This document shows positions 16,732 to 24,756 of a stretch of DNA of 64,000 nucleotides, piece by piece (positions within the stretch are counted from its first letter, which is position 1; each line of letters begins with the position of its first letter). This DNA is from Pseudomonadota bacterium (GTDB lineage: Bacteria; Pseudomonadota; Alphaproteobacteria; Rhodospirillales; Magnetospirillaceae). The notes beneath the pieces are model-generated. The model was not told the origin of the DNA. It saw only the letters and a list, made by a program, of their open reading frames with translations, and ran no database searches. The stretch covers positions 106,546 through 170,545 of the forward strand of contig JAJZVW010000005.1 in the NCBI GenBank assembly GCA_021847015.1, in the 5' to 3' direction. A program made the translations under genes and the position numbers.

Positions 16732-17574
16732 TCAACGCTGGCGTTTCGAACAAAAGAATGTGGACCGTCCCCCCTGGGCCAGTCGTCTTATGCCTCCCGT
16801 CCGGGCGGGGTCGCAGGTGCATCCGGGACAGGCCGCCCCTTCGCGGCCGTAGACCGCGAAGGCGTGCTGGAAATAACCGATCTCGCCATCCGGACGCACA
16901 TGGTCGCGCAGCGACGAGCCTCCGGCGGCGATGGCTTCCTCCAGCACCGAGGTGATCGCCGGCACGAGGCGCGCCAGGTCCCGCGCCGACAGGGAGCCGG
17001 CCGCGCGCAGCGGCGAGATGCCGGCGCGGAACAGGCTTTCGCAGACATAGATGTTTCCCAGTCCAGCGACGACGGTCTGGTCGAGGAGCGCCGTCTTGAT
17101 CGGCGCCGCCTTGCCGTCCAGCGCCCGGCCCAGGACCCCGGGGTTGAAGTCCATGCCGAGGGGCTCGGGGCCGAGGGACGCCAGAAGGGGATGACGGGGC
17201 AGTTCGGCCGTCCCGCACAGGGTCATCAGACCGAAGCGCCGGGGATCGGTGAACGTCACCTCGGTGCCGTCGTCGGTGACGAACGAGACATGGTCGTGGG
17301 GACCGGGAGGCGCGTCGCGCCGTCCGGAAATGGTCATGCGGCCCGACATGCCCAGGTGCGCGAGCAGGACCAGATCGTCCTCCAGGCTCACCACCAGGTA
17401 TTTCGCCCTCCGGCCCACGGCCTCGATGCGGCGCCCCGCCAGGCGTTCGGCGAAGCGCTCCGGAAAGGGGACGCGCAGGTCGGGACGGCGGCAGACGACG
17501 GCGGCCAGACGGCGTCCTTCCCAGACGGCGGCCAGGCCTCGGCGGACGGTTTCGACCTCGGGCAATTCGGGCAT
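16732..17574 (-). CDS. mutM: Formamidopyrimidine-DNA glycosylase MutM (Fpg)
   Basis: A 280-residue DNA repair enzyme that removes 8-oxoguanine and formamidopyrimidines and cleaves the abasic site. The catalytic N-terminus [13 protein letters not shown] is intact after Met removal. The helix-two-turn-helix and the C-terminal region CPGCTC...GRSTFFC are present, but the last zinc-finger cysteine is Arg: the end reads FFCSKRQR where CxxC is expected (codon CGC for TGC). The start at 17574 places Pro2 correctly; an earlier in-frame start at 17610 is rejected. It is divergent from ubiE. Confidence 0.93.
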   Translation of the reverse strand: MPELPEVETVRRGLAAVWEGRRLAAVVCRRPDLRVPFPERFAERLAGRRIEAVGRRAKYLVVSLEDDLVLLAHLGMSGRMTISGRRDAPPGPHDHVSFVTDDGTEVTFTDPRRFGLMTLCGTAELPRHPLLASLGPEPLGMDFNPGVLGRALDGKAAPIKTALLDQTVVAGLGNIYVCESLFRAGISPLRAAGSLSARDLARLVPAITSVLEEAIAAGGSSLRDHVRPDGEIGYFQHAFAVYGREGAACPGCTCDPARTGGIRRLAQGGRSTFFCSKRQR

Positions 17575-17685
17575 GGCAGCAGAGTCGCGCACGTGCCCGC
17601 CGGCTGTCAAACCCCGGCTGCAAACCGCGGGCGGGTTAACTTCTCCCCTCGCGGGGAAAGCGGTCTTGGGCTATTGTGCCGGCCC

Positions 17686-18447
17686 ATGACGACCGACGAC
17701 GATTCCGGCCCCGAGGCCACCACCCATTTCGGTTTCCGCACGGTGCCCGTGGCGGAAAAGGCTTCGCTGGTGCGCGGCGTGTTCGATTCGGTGGCCGGTC
17801 GCTACGACCTGATGAACGACCTGATGAGCGGAGGAATCCATCGCCTGTGGAAGGCGTCCTTCCTCGACTGGCTGCGCCCGCGGCCGGACATGACGCTGCT
17901 GGACGTGGGCGGGGGCACCGGCGACGTCGCCTTCGGCTTCCGCAAGCGCGGCGGCGGCAAGGCCATGGTCTGCGACATCAACCGCGAGATGCTGGCGGTC
18001 GGGCGGGACCGCGCCATCGACCGCAACATTCTGGGCGGCTTGGCCTGGATTTGCGGCGATGCCGAGACGCTCCCGGTCGCGGACCGTTCGGTCGACGCCT
18101 ATACCATCGCCTTTTGTCTGCGCAACGTGACCCGCATCGACAAGGCCATCGCCGAGGCCTACCGCGTGCTGAAGCCGGGTGGGCGTTTCATGTGTCTTGA
18201 GTTCAGCCGGGTGGTGGTGCCGGGACTGAAGCAGGCCTACGACGCCTATTCCTTCAATGTGCTGCCGGCCATTGGCGGCATGGTCACCGGCAATCGCGAG
18301 GCCTACCAGTATCTGGTCGAGAGCATCCGGCGGTTCCCGCCCCAGCAGGAACTCGCGGGGATGGTCGAGGCCGCCGGTTTCTCGCTGGTCGAGGTCCGCA
18401 ACCTGTCGGGCGGGATCGCCGCGATCCATTCCGGCTGGCGTCTGTGA
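17686..18447 (+). CDS. ubiE: Ubiquinone/menaquinone C-methyltransferase UbiE
   Basis: A 253-residue SAM-dependent C-methyltransferase of ubiquinone biosynthesis, acting on the demethoxy benzoquinol ring. Diagnostic stretches are FDSVAGRYDLMNDLMSGGIH near residue 35, the SAM motif LLDVGGGTGDVAFGF, CLRNVTRIDKAI and YQYLVESIRRFPPQ. The start at 17686 follows the divergent promoter region shared with mutM. ubiB begins 4 bp after the stop, giving a ubiE-ubiB operon common in proteobacteria. Confidence 0.96.
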   Translation: MTTDDDSGPEATTHFGFRTVPVAEKASLVRGVFDSVAGRYDLMNDLMSGGIHRLWKASFLDWLRPRPDMTLLDVGGGTGDVAFGFRKRGGGKAMVCDINREMLAVGRDRAIDRNILGGLAWICGDAETLPVADRSVDAYTIAFCLRNVTRIDKAIAEAYRVLKPGGRFMCLEFSRVVVPGLKQAYDAYSFNVLPAIGGMVTGNREAYQYLVESIRRFPPQQELAGMVEAAGFSLVEVRNLSGGIAAIHSGWRL

Positions 18448-18451
18448 AGGC

Positions 18452-19984
18452 ATGATCCGGGCCGCGCGCAATCTCCATCGCCTGCTCGCCATCGCCCGCG
18501 TTCTGGCGCGTCACGATGCGCTGTCGATCGCGGATTTGCCGATGGCCGGGTTGGTCTCGGCGGCGTTGCGTTTCGGCCGCAGGCCGGCGACCGTCGGCCG
18601 CCCCGGCGAGCGGCTGGCCGATGCCTTGAGCGAACTCGGCCCCACGTTCATCAAGCTGGGCCAGGCGCTGTCCACCCGCGCCGATCTGGTCGGCGAGGAG
18701 ATGGCCGCCGATCTCTCCCATCTTCAGGATCGCCTGCCGCCCTTTCCCGCCAAGGACGCACGCAGGATCATCGTCGAAGAGCTGGGCCGGCCGGTTTCCG
18801 AGATTTTCTCCAGCTTCGACGACGAGCCGGTGGCCGCCGCGTCCATCGCCCAGGTCCATTTCGCCATCACCACCGAGGGGGCGGAAGTGGCGGTCAAGGT
18901 GCTCCGCCCCAGAGTCGCCGAGGCGTTCCGGCGCGACATCGATCTGCTGGGCTGGCTGGCGGAATGGGTGGAACTGACCCAGCCGCGCTTGCGCCGCCTG
19001 CGCCTGGTGGACAGTGTGCGCACCTTCGCCGAATCGGTGGCGCTGGAAATGGACTTGCGCTTCGAAGCCGCGGCCGCGGCGGAACTGGCCGAGAACTTCG
19101 CCGGCGACGAGACGTTCCGCGTGCCGGCGGTCGATTGGCTGAGGACCGGCAAGCGGGTGATGACGCTGGAGCGGGTCTACGGCATTCCCGTCGATGAGCG
19201 CGAACGCCTCATCGAGGCCGGCCACGATGTCGACGTCATTCTGCGCAAGGCGGCGGAAGTCTTCTTCAACATGGTCTTCCGCGACGGCTTTTTTCACGCC
19301 GACATGCACCCGGGCAATCTGTTCGTCGATGCCGGCGGAAATCTCGTGGCGGTCGATTTCGGCATCATGGGCCGCGTCGAACAGCGCACCCGGCGGTTCC
19401 TGGGGGAAATGCTGATCGGTTTCCTGAACGGGAACTACCGGCGGGTCGCCGAGGTCCATTTCGAGGCCGGGTACGTGCCGGCCGACAAATCGGTGGATGC
19501 GTTCACCCAGGCCAGCCGGTCCATCGCCGAACCCATCCTCGGGCGTCCCCTGCACGAAATCTCGGTCGCGCGCCTGCTGGGCCAGTTGTTCGAGGTCACC
19601 GAGACTTTCGCCATGGAAACCCAGCCGCAGCTTCTGCTTTTGCAGAAGAGCATGCTGGTGGCGGAAGGGATCGGGCGGCGCCTCGACCCCACGGTCAATA
19701 TGTGGCAGTTGGCGCGGCCGCTGATCGAAAGCTGGATGCGCCGCAACCTGGGGCCCGAGGCACGGCTGCGCGACATGGCCATGGGCGCGCTGGGCTCGTT
19801 CGAGCGGCTGCCGCGTCTGCTCGCCGAACTGGAGAAGTCGGTGGCCATGCTGGCGGAGGGGGGCATCCGGCTTCGTCCCGAAACCCTGCGGGAGATCGTG
19901 GGCGACCGCCGCGCGCGCCGGATTCCCGGGTGGGTGCCCTGGCTGATCGCCGCGGCCCTGGCCGTGGGGGTGGCGCTGAAATGA
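18452..19984 (+). CDS. ubiB: UbiB protein kinase-like ubiquinone biosynthesis protein
   Basis: A 510-residue ABC1/ADCK/COQ8-family atypical kinase-like ATPase needed for ubiquinone synthesis. The KxGQ motif is FIKLGQALSTRADL (Lys68-Gln71), the Ala-rich loop follows as PVAAASIAQVHFA, and the catalytic/metal region is FFHADMHPGNLFVD with VDFGIMG. A single C-terminal membrane segment (WVPWLIAAALAVGVAL) anchors it. It is the second gene after ubiE. A GC-rich hairpin separates it from the convergent phosphatase-like gene. Confidence 0.95.
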   Translation: MIRAARNLHRLLAIARVLARHDALSIADLPMAGLVSAALRFGRRPATVGRPGERLADALSELGPTFIKLGQALSTRADLVGEEMAADLSHLQDRLPPFPAKDARRIIVEELGRPVSEIFSSFDDEPVAAASIAQVHFAITTEGAEVAVKVLRPRVAEAFRRDIDLLGWLAEWVELTQPRLRRLRLVDSVRTFAESVALEMDLRFEAAAAAELAENFAGDETFRVPAVDWLRTGKRVMTLERVYGIPVDERERLIEAGHDVDVILRKAAEVFFNMVFRDGFFHADMHPGNLFVDAGGNLVAVDFGIMGRVEQRTRRFLGEMLIGFLNGNYRRVAEVHFEAGYVPADKSVDAFTQASRSIAEPILGRPLHEISVARLLGQLFEVTETFAMETQPQLLLLQKSMLVAEGIGRRLDPTVNMWQLARPLIESWMRRNLGPEARLRDMAMGALGSFERLPRLLAELEKSVAMLAEGGIRLRPETLREIVGDRRARRIPGWVPWLIAAALAVGVALK

Positions 19985-19986
19985 CG

Positions 19987-20006
19987 GCCGGCGCGGCGGC
20001 GCCGGC
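19987..20006. terminator. GC-rich hairpin between convergent ubiB and phosphatase-like gene
   Basis: GCCGGCGC, loop GGCG, GCGCCGGC: a perfect 8-bp stem in the 26-bp gap between two convergent stop codons. There is no U-tract, so the terminator role is inferred from position. Confidence 0.5.
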
Positions 20007-20010
20007 GTGA

Positions 20011-20901
20011 TCAGTCCTCGATGAAGTGAAGAATGCGGCCGTCGGCGTCGAAGCAGGCGGCGGTGAGGAACCCGTTCTGGCCGCATCCCGCGTCGAGGGT
20101 GACCAGGGGGCCGAACTGGAGGCCGGGACCGTTGGGCGCCCGCCCGCGCACGATCGCCCGGAAGCCGTGACAAGCCCCCTCAAGGCTTTCGAAGGCGGGG
20201 CAGCCCCACCAGAAGTAATCGCGTTGCGTATCCAGGGGCATGCCGGGATCGAGCCCCGCATGGACGAACAACAGCGCGCCATCGTCGGTGAGCGCGGCAT
20301 GCTTGAGCGAGGAAAGCAGCGCGTTGTGGCCGTCGTACTGGCGGACGGCCTGCCGCAGGCCGCTGGTCCAGCGGGTGAGCGACAATGCCCCGTCCTCGGC
20401 GGCATGGAGCCCCTGTTCCGGGTCGCCGCCGTAGGCGGCGATGGTGGCGCCGACGCCGTGCTCGATCAGCCAGCGCAGAACCTCGGCCGGCCGGGAAGCG
20501 AACTGGAGTTGCAGCAGCTTCTGCCACATCTCCTCCTGCGCGCCGCGCAGGAACACCACGTCCTCGGTCTCCACGCCCGGCTGCGCGATGAAGAACCGGC
20601 GAAACACCAGAAGCTCGTCGACGGTTTCGCGGACCTGGGCGCCATGGCCGAGATAGCCGCCGAGATAGACGAGCTGGTCGCCGGGCCGCAATTCGGCGGC
20701 GAGGCGGCAATGGAGCGACCGCAGGCGATCGGCCTCTCCATGGATGGCGCCGACGGCCCACACCCGGCCGCCGCTTCGCAAAGCGGCCAGCACAGGGGGC
20801 TCGGGCGCTGCGGAGAGGCGCTGTCCTGCCATCGTATGGATGCGACCTTTCAGTCCGGCGACGGCCCGGGCGGCGGTGGCGGCGCGAACCGTCACCGTCA
20901 A
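20011..20901 (-). CDS. Metallophosphoesterase-like protein with degenerate active site
   Basis: About 296 residues with the layout of PPP-family serine/threonine phosphatases, but the metal-binding signatures are altered. GDxHG reads GAIHG, GDxxDRG reads GGYLGHG and GNHE reads GAQEE. The later FVHAGLDPG segment is preserved. The fold is likely kept but catalysis should be lost, which suggests a binding or regulatory pseudo-phosphatase. The frame opens with TTG at 20901; an ATG at 20832 is an alternative. It follows carD by 4 bp, so the two are likely co-transcribed. Confidence 0.75.
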   Translation of the reverse strand: MTVTVRAATAARAVAGLKGRIHTMAGQRLSAAPEPPVLAALRSGGRVWAVGAIHGEADRLRSLHCRLAAELRPGDQLVYLGGYLGHGAQVRETVDELLVFRRFFIAQPGVETEDVVFLRGAQEEMWQKLLQLQFASRPAEVLRWLIEHGVGATIAAYGGDPEQGLHAAEDGALSLTRWTSGLRQAVRQYDGHNALLSSLKHAALTDDGALLFVHAGLDPGMPLDTQRDYFWWGCPAFESLEGACHGFRAIVRGRAPNGPGLQFGPLVTLDAGCGQNGFLTAACFDADGRILHFIED

Positions 20902-20905
20902 GGCG

Positions 20906-21400
20906 TCAGGCGGCTTCGAGCAGTTTTTCCAGTTTCTCGGTGGCCGCCTGCGTGTCGATGCGTTCGACCGCGGCGAGCTCCGACGCCAGCCGTTCCAGAG
21001 CCGCCTCGTAAATCTGCCGTTCGCTGTACGACTGATCGGGCTGGCTCGCGTTGCGGTGGAGGTCGCGCACCACTTCGGCGATGGAAACCGGGTCGCCGGA
21101 ATTGATCTTGGCTTCGTATTCCTGGGCCCGCCGGCTCCACATGGTGCGTTTCACCCGGGCGCGGCCTTTGAGGGTGGAGAGAGCCGTTTCCATCACCGTG
21201 CGCGACGACAGCTTGCGCAGGCCCGACTTGTGGGCCTTGGCGAGGGGGACGCGCAGCGTCATGCGGTCACGATTGAAGGTGATGACGAACAGTTGGAGTT
21301 TCATGCCACCGATTTCCTGGGTCTCGATGGCGACCACCTGACCGACGCCATGGGTGGGATACACCACATAATCGCCTTGGGCGAAAGAAACGCTCGACAT
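20906..21400 (-). CDS. carD: CarD family transcriptional regulator
   Basis: A 164-residue CarD/CdnL-type protein that binds the RNA polymerase beta subunit and stabilises open complexes. The N-terminal Tudor-like domain holds FAQGDYVVYPTHGVGQVVAI, and the C-terminal helical DNA-binding part follows from about residue 60 (including RVKRTMWSRRAQEYEAKI). The ATG at 21400 is where homology begins, so longer in-frame starts are rejected. A roughly 270-bp upstream region carries the fdxA terminator. The phosphatase-like gene is 4 bp downstream. Confidence 0.93.
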   Translation of the reverse strand: MSSVSFAQGDYVVYPTHGVGQVVAIETQEIGGMKLQLFVITFNRDRMTLRVPLAKAHKSGLRKLSSRTVMETALSTLKGRARVKRTMWSRRAQEYEAKINSGDPVSIAEVVRDLHRNASQPDQSYSERQIYEAALERLASELAAVERIDTQAATEKLEKLLEAA

Positions 21401-21585
21401 CTGTTCACATTCCCTAAAGGCCGCCCGCATCGCGCCCACGCTGGCTCCCACGCAAACAGGGCCTCCAGCCCGCGTCCACTTGGGGCGGTCTCGACTGCTT
21501 CGGTTGTTCCTGGTGGGCGATCCGTCGCCCGCATGGCCATCATGCCGAAAAAGGCGTCCGGCCGACACAATGCGGCGGACTGTCC

Positions 21586-21614
21586 CTTATACCATGGAGG
21601 CACGGATGTGAACA
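21586..21614 (-). promoter_or_regulatory. Possible carD promoter
   Basis: On the minus strand TATAAG (21586-21591) is preceded, 17 bases upstream, by TGTTCA, a weak -35. It sits between the fdxA terminator and carD, leaving a leader of about 180 nt. Weak support. Confidence 0.3.
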
Positions 21615-21656
21615 GAGAAAAAGGCCGGTCTACCCCATCGGCGTGACCGGCCTTTC
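21615..21656 (-). terminator. Rho-independent terminator of fdxA
   Basis: On the minus strand, AAAGGCCGGTC (21645-21655 read in reverse) and GACCGGCCTTT (21620-21630) form an 11-bp stem followed by TTTTTCTCTG. It lies 20 bp after the fdxA stop. This is a classical GC stem plus U-tract. Confidence 0.88.
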
Positions 21657-21675
21657 GATCTAGGCGGAGTGGCGA

Positions 21676-22005
21676 TCAGCGCCCCGGCTTGGGCGATAGC
21701 AGGGCCGTCTTGTTGGGTTTGTCCTTCCATTCCTCGGCATCGGCCGGGACGTCGCCCTTGCGGCTGATGTTCGGCCATTGGCCGGCGTATTCCCTGTTGA
21801 TGCCGGCCCAGGACGCCGCTTTGGGATCGGTGTCCGGCACGATGGCTTCCGCCGGGCATTCGGGTTCGCACACGCCGCAATCGATGCACTCGTCCGGATT
21901 GATGGCGAGGAAATTCTCGCCCTCGTAGAAGCAGTCGACCGGACAGACTTCGACGCAATCCTGGAATTTGCACTTGATGCAGTTTTCGGTGACGACGTAG
22001 GCCAT
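21676..22005 (-). CDS. fdxA: Seven-iron ferredoxin FdxA
   Basis: A 109-residue 3Fe-4S/4Fe-4S ferredoxin, a low-potential cytosolic electron carrier. Cluster cysteines lie in [17 protein letters not shown] (about 9-25) and [12 protein letters not shown] (about 40-51), followed by the long C-terminal extension ([13 protein letters not shown]) typical of this subclass in alphaproteobacteria. The start [13 protein letters not shown] at 22005 is the family start; an in-frame ATG further upstream is rejected. It is followed by a strong terminator. Confidence 0.95.
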   Translation of the reverse strand: MAYVVTENCIKCKFQDCVEVCPVDCFYEGENFLAINPDECIDCGVCEPECPAEAIVPDTDPKAASWAGINREYAGQWPNISRKGDVPADAEEWKDKPNKTALLSPKPGR

Positions 22006-22042
22006 GTCGTTACTCCAATCGGGTTTTTTGCTCGTGCCGGCG

Positions 22043-22501
22043 TCAGGCCGGGTTCTCTGTGGGATGCCGCCGCGCCAAGACACGCTTGCGGGCTTCGCCG
22101 GAATCCTGGTCCGAGACGAACAGCAACCCGCTGATGCGGCGGATCAGGTTCGCCTCGTAATCGTGGAGCCGGCCGTCCGCATAGGCCACCTCCCACAGCA
22201 TTTCGATCATCCGGACGCGGTCCTCGGGCATCAGGCTGTCGTTGATGATCCGGGTGAAGCCGAAGAGCTGGACGGTCTCGTCCGCCGCCCGTCCGGCATC
22301 CTCGGCCAGCGCGCCGGCCTCGGCTTCGGATATTCCGAACCGGTCGCGCAGCAGCGCGAGAATGCGCGCCTGTTCGGCCGGGTCCACGACACCGTCCATG
22401 CGCGCGGCCTCGACCAACAGCGCTGCCGTCGCCAGCCGCAGATCCGCCGCTTCCGCGCCGTTGCGGCCGAGGCTCAACAGCTCTTTGAGGCGGGCGATCA
22501 T
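22043..22501 (-). CDS. TerB-like tellurite resistance family protein
   Basis: A 152-residue all-helical protein resembling the TerB domain. It has a repeated pattern of helices with acidic metal-binding loops: [20 protein letters not shown] and, later, [20 protein letters not shown]. TerB proteins bind divalent metal and associate with the membrane protein TerC. A TerC-family gene lies just upstream on the same strand, which supports pairing, though this type (COG4103) is not the classical ter operon. The ATG at 22501 is chosen; an upstream in-frame ATG has a Pro/Arg-rich lead that looks non-coding. Confidence 0.82.
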   Translation of the reverse strand: MIARLKELLSLGRNGAEAADLRLATAALLVEAARMDGVVDPAEQARILALLRDRFGISEAEAGALAEDAGRAADETVQLFGFTRIINDSLMPEDRVRMIEMLWEVAYADGRLHDYEANLIRRISGLLFVSDQDSGEARKRVLARRHPTENPA

Positions 22502-22627
22502 ATCGCGGTGCTGTCGGTGTCCAAGTGAGAAGTCCGGGCCCAATGGCCGCCGGAAGCGATAGCACACCATTCCGACGCGCTCAACCCCACCACGAACAGG
22601 GACATCCGCCGATCGGCCGCCCCGGCG

Positions 22628-23380
22628 TCACGGCAGAGGATGACGCAATTGGACCGGCCGGCGGCGGCGGCGCGCGATCAGGTTGAGGGCTTCGACCGCC
22701 ACCGAGAAACCCATGGCGAAGTACAGATAGCCCTTGGGCACGTGGACTCCCAGCCCCTCCGCCGTCAGCGACATGCCGATCATCAGCAGGAACGCGAGCG
22801 CCAGCATGCGCACGGTCGGATGCTTGGCCACGAAGGCGGACAGCGGGCCGGCGGCCGCGACCATCAGCGCCATCGCCACCACCACCGCGGCGGCCATCAC
22901 CATGGGCTGGCTGACCATGCCCACGGCGGTGATCACCGAATCGAGCGAGAAGACCAGGTCGAGCAGGACCATCTGGGCGACGATCGCCCCCAGCGCCGCC
23001 TGTCTGCCGCGGGTATTTCGGCCGTGATCGGCGTCGTCGTCCTCCTCGCCCTCCAGGGCTCCGTGGATTTCGTGCGTCCCCTTGGCCAGCAGGAAGATGC
23101 CGCCGCCCACCAGAATCACGTCCCGCCAGCTCGCCGCATGGCCGAAGATGGCGAAGGCCGGCTCGGCCATCCCCACGATCCACACCGCGCCGCCAAGCAG
23201 CGCCAGCCGGCCGATCAGGGCCAGGCCCAGCCCCAGCCGCGCGGCCTTGGCCCGCTGGCTCTCGGGCAGGCGTTCGGTGAGGATGGCGAGAAAGACCAGG
23301 TTGTCGATGCCGAGAACGATCTCCAGCGCCGACAAGGTGACCAGGCCAAGCCAGATTTGCGGATCAAGCAGCCACTGCAT
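22628..23380 (-). CDS. TerC family integral membrane protein
   Basis: A 250-residue inner-membrane protein of the TerC/Alx family, linked to manganese and other metal-ion export. The conserved acidic membrane motifs EIVLGIDNLVFLAIL (about 20-34) and LLDLVFSLDSVITAVGM (about 138-154) are present. A charged cytosolic loop EGEEDDDADHGR lies near residue 110, and there are about seven hydrophobic segments. It is 126 bp upstream of the TerB-like gene. The ion specificity here is not known. Confidence 0.9.
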   Translation of the reverse strand: MQWLLDPQIWLGLVTLSALEIVLGIDNLVFLAILTERLPESQRAKAARLGLGLALIGRLALLGGAVWIVGMAEPAFAIFGHAASWRDVILVGGGIFLLAKGTHEIHGALEGEEDDDADHGRNTRGRQAALGAIVAQMVLLDLVFSLDSVITAVGMVSQPMVMAAAVVVAMALMVAAAGPLSAFVAKHPTVRMLALAFLLMIGMSLTAEGLGVHVPKGYLYFAMGFSVAVEALNLIARRRRRPVQLRHPLP

Positions 23381-23469
23381 GGGGCAAGCGTCCTCATGAC
23401 GTCTCTCTCACGGGTGCGGGCAGTGTAAGAGGATTTCGCGGGATTTCCAGCGCGCCCGCGACGGGCCGG

Positions 23470-23937
23470 TCAATCGCCGACGGGAATCGCCATGTGCGGG
23501 GGAAGCTGGCCTTCCAGGATCAACTCCTCGATGACCTGGGCGATGATGTCGCGCGCCATGGCCGAGCGGCCCCCCAGCATCATGGCGAAATGCGGCTCCA
23601 GCAGCGCTCCCACGCCGACCTGCTCCACCGCTTGCCCTTCGGCCCGGCGCCTGGGCGGCGAGACCATGTTGATGTGGTTGAGGGACAATTCGTGGATGGC
23701 GGCCTTCAGCAGGCTTTCCAGCACGGTCCTTTCCAGAAGCGCGCGATATTCCGCGGAATTGCGTTCGGATCGGCCCGCGTCCGCGTGCGGCGCCCTGTGC
23801 CCGGCGCCGTCGATGAGCGCGGCGACCCGCCCGGCCAGCCGGGCGGCGGTCAGTTCCTCCGCCTCGGTGCAGCCGTTGGCGACGGTACGCGCCATCAGCG
23901 CCCGCAAGGTGGCGCGGAGATCGGAGCGCTCCGTCAT
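23470..23937 (-). CDS. DUF2786-like domain protein
   Basis: A 155-residue protein of unknown function. Its N-terminal LMARTVANGCTEAEELTAARLAGRVAAL resembles the DUF2786 motif (a short helical domain with a TVANGCTEAEE core). A linker of charged residues follows, then a helical C-terminal half. No catalytic motif is seen. The start at 23937 is preferred; the same frame continues far upstream, antisense to other genes, as an artefact. It is divergent from the small cyclic-nucleotide-domain fragment at 24082. Confidence 0.72.
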   Translation of the reverse strand: MTERSDLRATLRALMARTVANGCTEAEELTAARLAGRVAALIDGAGHRAPHADAGRSERNSAEYRALLERTVLESLLKAAIHELSLNHINMVSPPRRRAEGQAVEQVGVGALLEPHFAMMLGGRSAMARDIIAQVIEELILEGQLPPHMAIPVGD

Positions 23938-24081
23938 GACCGGCAAGCCATTGGATCGGCGCATGGTTTCATGGACGAGAGTGTATGGACAGCAACAGGC
24001 GCTGTCGAGCCGGGGCAAAGGTGGAGGGGTGACTTGCGCACATTGCGCTATTAAGATCGGCCTCGGCGATCGGGAGGGCGC

Positions 24082-24270
24082 ATGGCGACGATCCACAGGA
24101 GAAACCGCGTTCTCGAAGGGAAAACCTTCTACGCGGGGCGGAAAGACTTCTCGGAAGGCGACCGGGTCTACCTTGTCCAGCATGGTTCCGTGGAGATCGT
24201 CAGGAACGATTCGGTCGTCGCCGTCCTCGACATCGTCGTGCGCAATATCCGCAAGATTCTGTCCGATTAG
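24082..24270 (+). CDS. Small protein resembling a truncated cyclic nucleotide-binding domain
   Basis: A 62-residue protein. FSEGDRVYLVQHGSVEIVRN (about 23-42) matches the start of cNMP-binding domains (EGD..YLV..G.VEI), but the phosphate-binding cassette (GE.AL....R) is missing and the frame ends in a basic helix. A GGGAGGG site precedes the ATG, supporting real translation. The COQ10-like gene begins immediately after its TAG and has no ribosome site of its own, so translation is probably coupled. It may be a remnant of a longer gene or a small regulator. Confidence 0.55.
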   Translation: MATIHRRNRVLEGKTFYAGRKDFSEGDRVYLVQHGSVEIVRNDSVVAVLDIVVRNIRKILSD

Positions 24271-24714
24271 ATGCATCACATCGCCGGTTCTTTTTTCCGC
24301 GATTTTCCCGAATGGACGTGCGAGCAGATGTTCGCTCTGGCGGCCGGGGTGGAAGACTATCCCGGCTTCGTCCCATGGTGCCGCCGGGCGGTCGTGACCG
24401 CGCGTTCCGCCGCGGGGTGGGAGGTGGACAACCACTTCGGCGTGGGACCCATCGACATCCGTTTCCGCAGCCATGCGGTTCCGGCGCCTCCCCGGCGGCT
24501 GGAGATCACATCGGCCGACGGCCCGTTCCAGGCGTTCGCCTTGCAGTGGAGCTTCACCCCGCGGGACGAAGGCGGCTGCCGCGTCCAGGCCGACTACAGC
24601 GTGGCGTTCCGCTCGCCGCTGCTCCAGGGCTTGGCACGGATCGCCGTGCCCGAGGTCGAGGCGCGGGTGTGGCGCAGCTTCGACGCCCGCGCACGGATGT
24701 TGTACGGGACCTGA
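24271..24714 (+). CDS. COQ10/RatA family START-domain protein
   Basis: A 147-residue SRPBCC-fold protein of the COQ10/RatA family. Bacterial members are thought to bind ubiquinone or related lipids; E. coli RatA was proposed to affect ribosome assembly. Characteristic elements are the N-terminal FALAAGVEDYPGFVPWCRRA and the C-terminal helix PEVEARVWRSFDARARM. The start follows the upstream TAG with no gap. Given ubiE, ubiB and ubiD in the window, a quinone chaperone role is the more likely reading. Confidence 0.88.
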   Translation: MHHIAGSFFRDFPEWTCEQMFALAAGVEDYPGFVPWCRRAVVTARSAAGWEVDNHFGVGPIDIRFRSHAVPAPPRRLEITSADGPFQAFALQWSFTPRDEGGCRVQADYSVAFRSPLLQGLARIAVPEVEARVWRSFDARARMLYGT

Positions 24715-24756
24715 GGGACCGGTAAAAACGCTCAAGACTTGTCCAGGCAGGAATCC

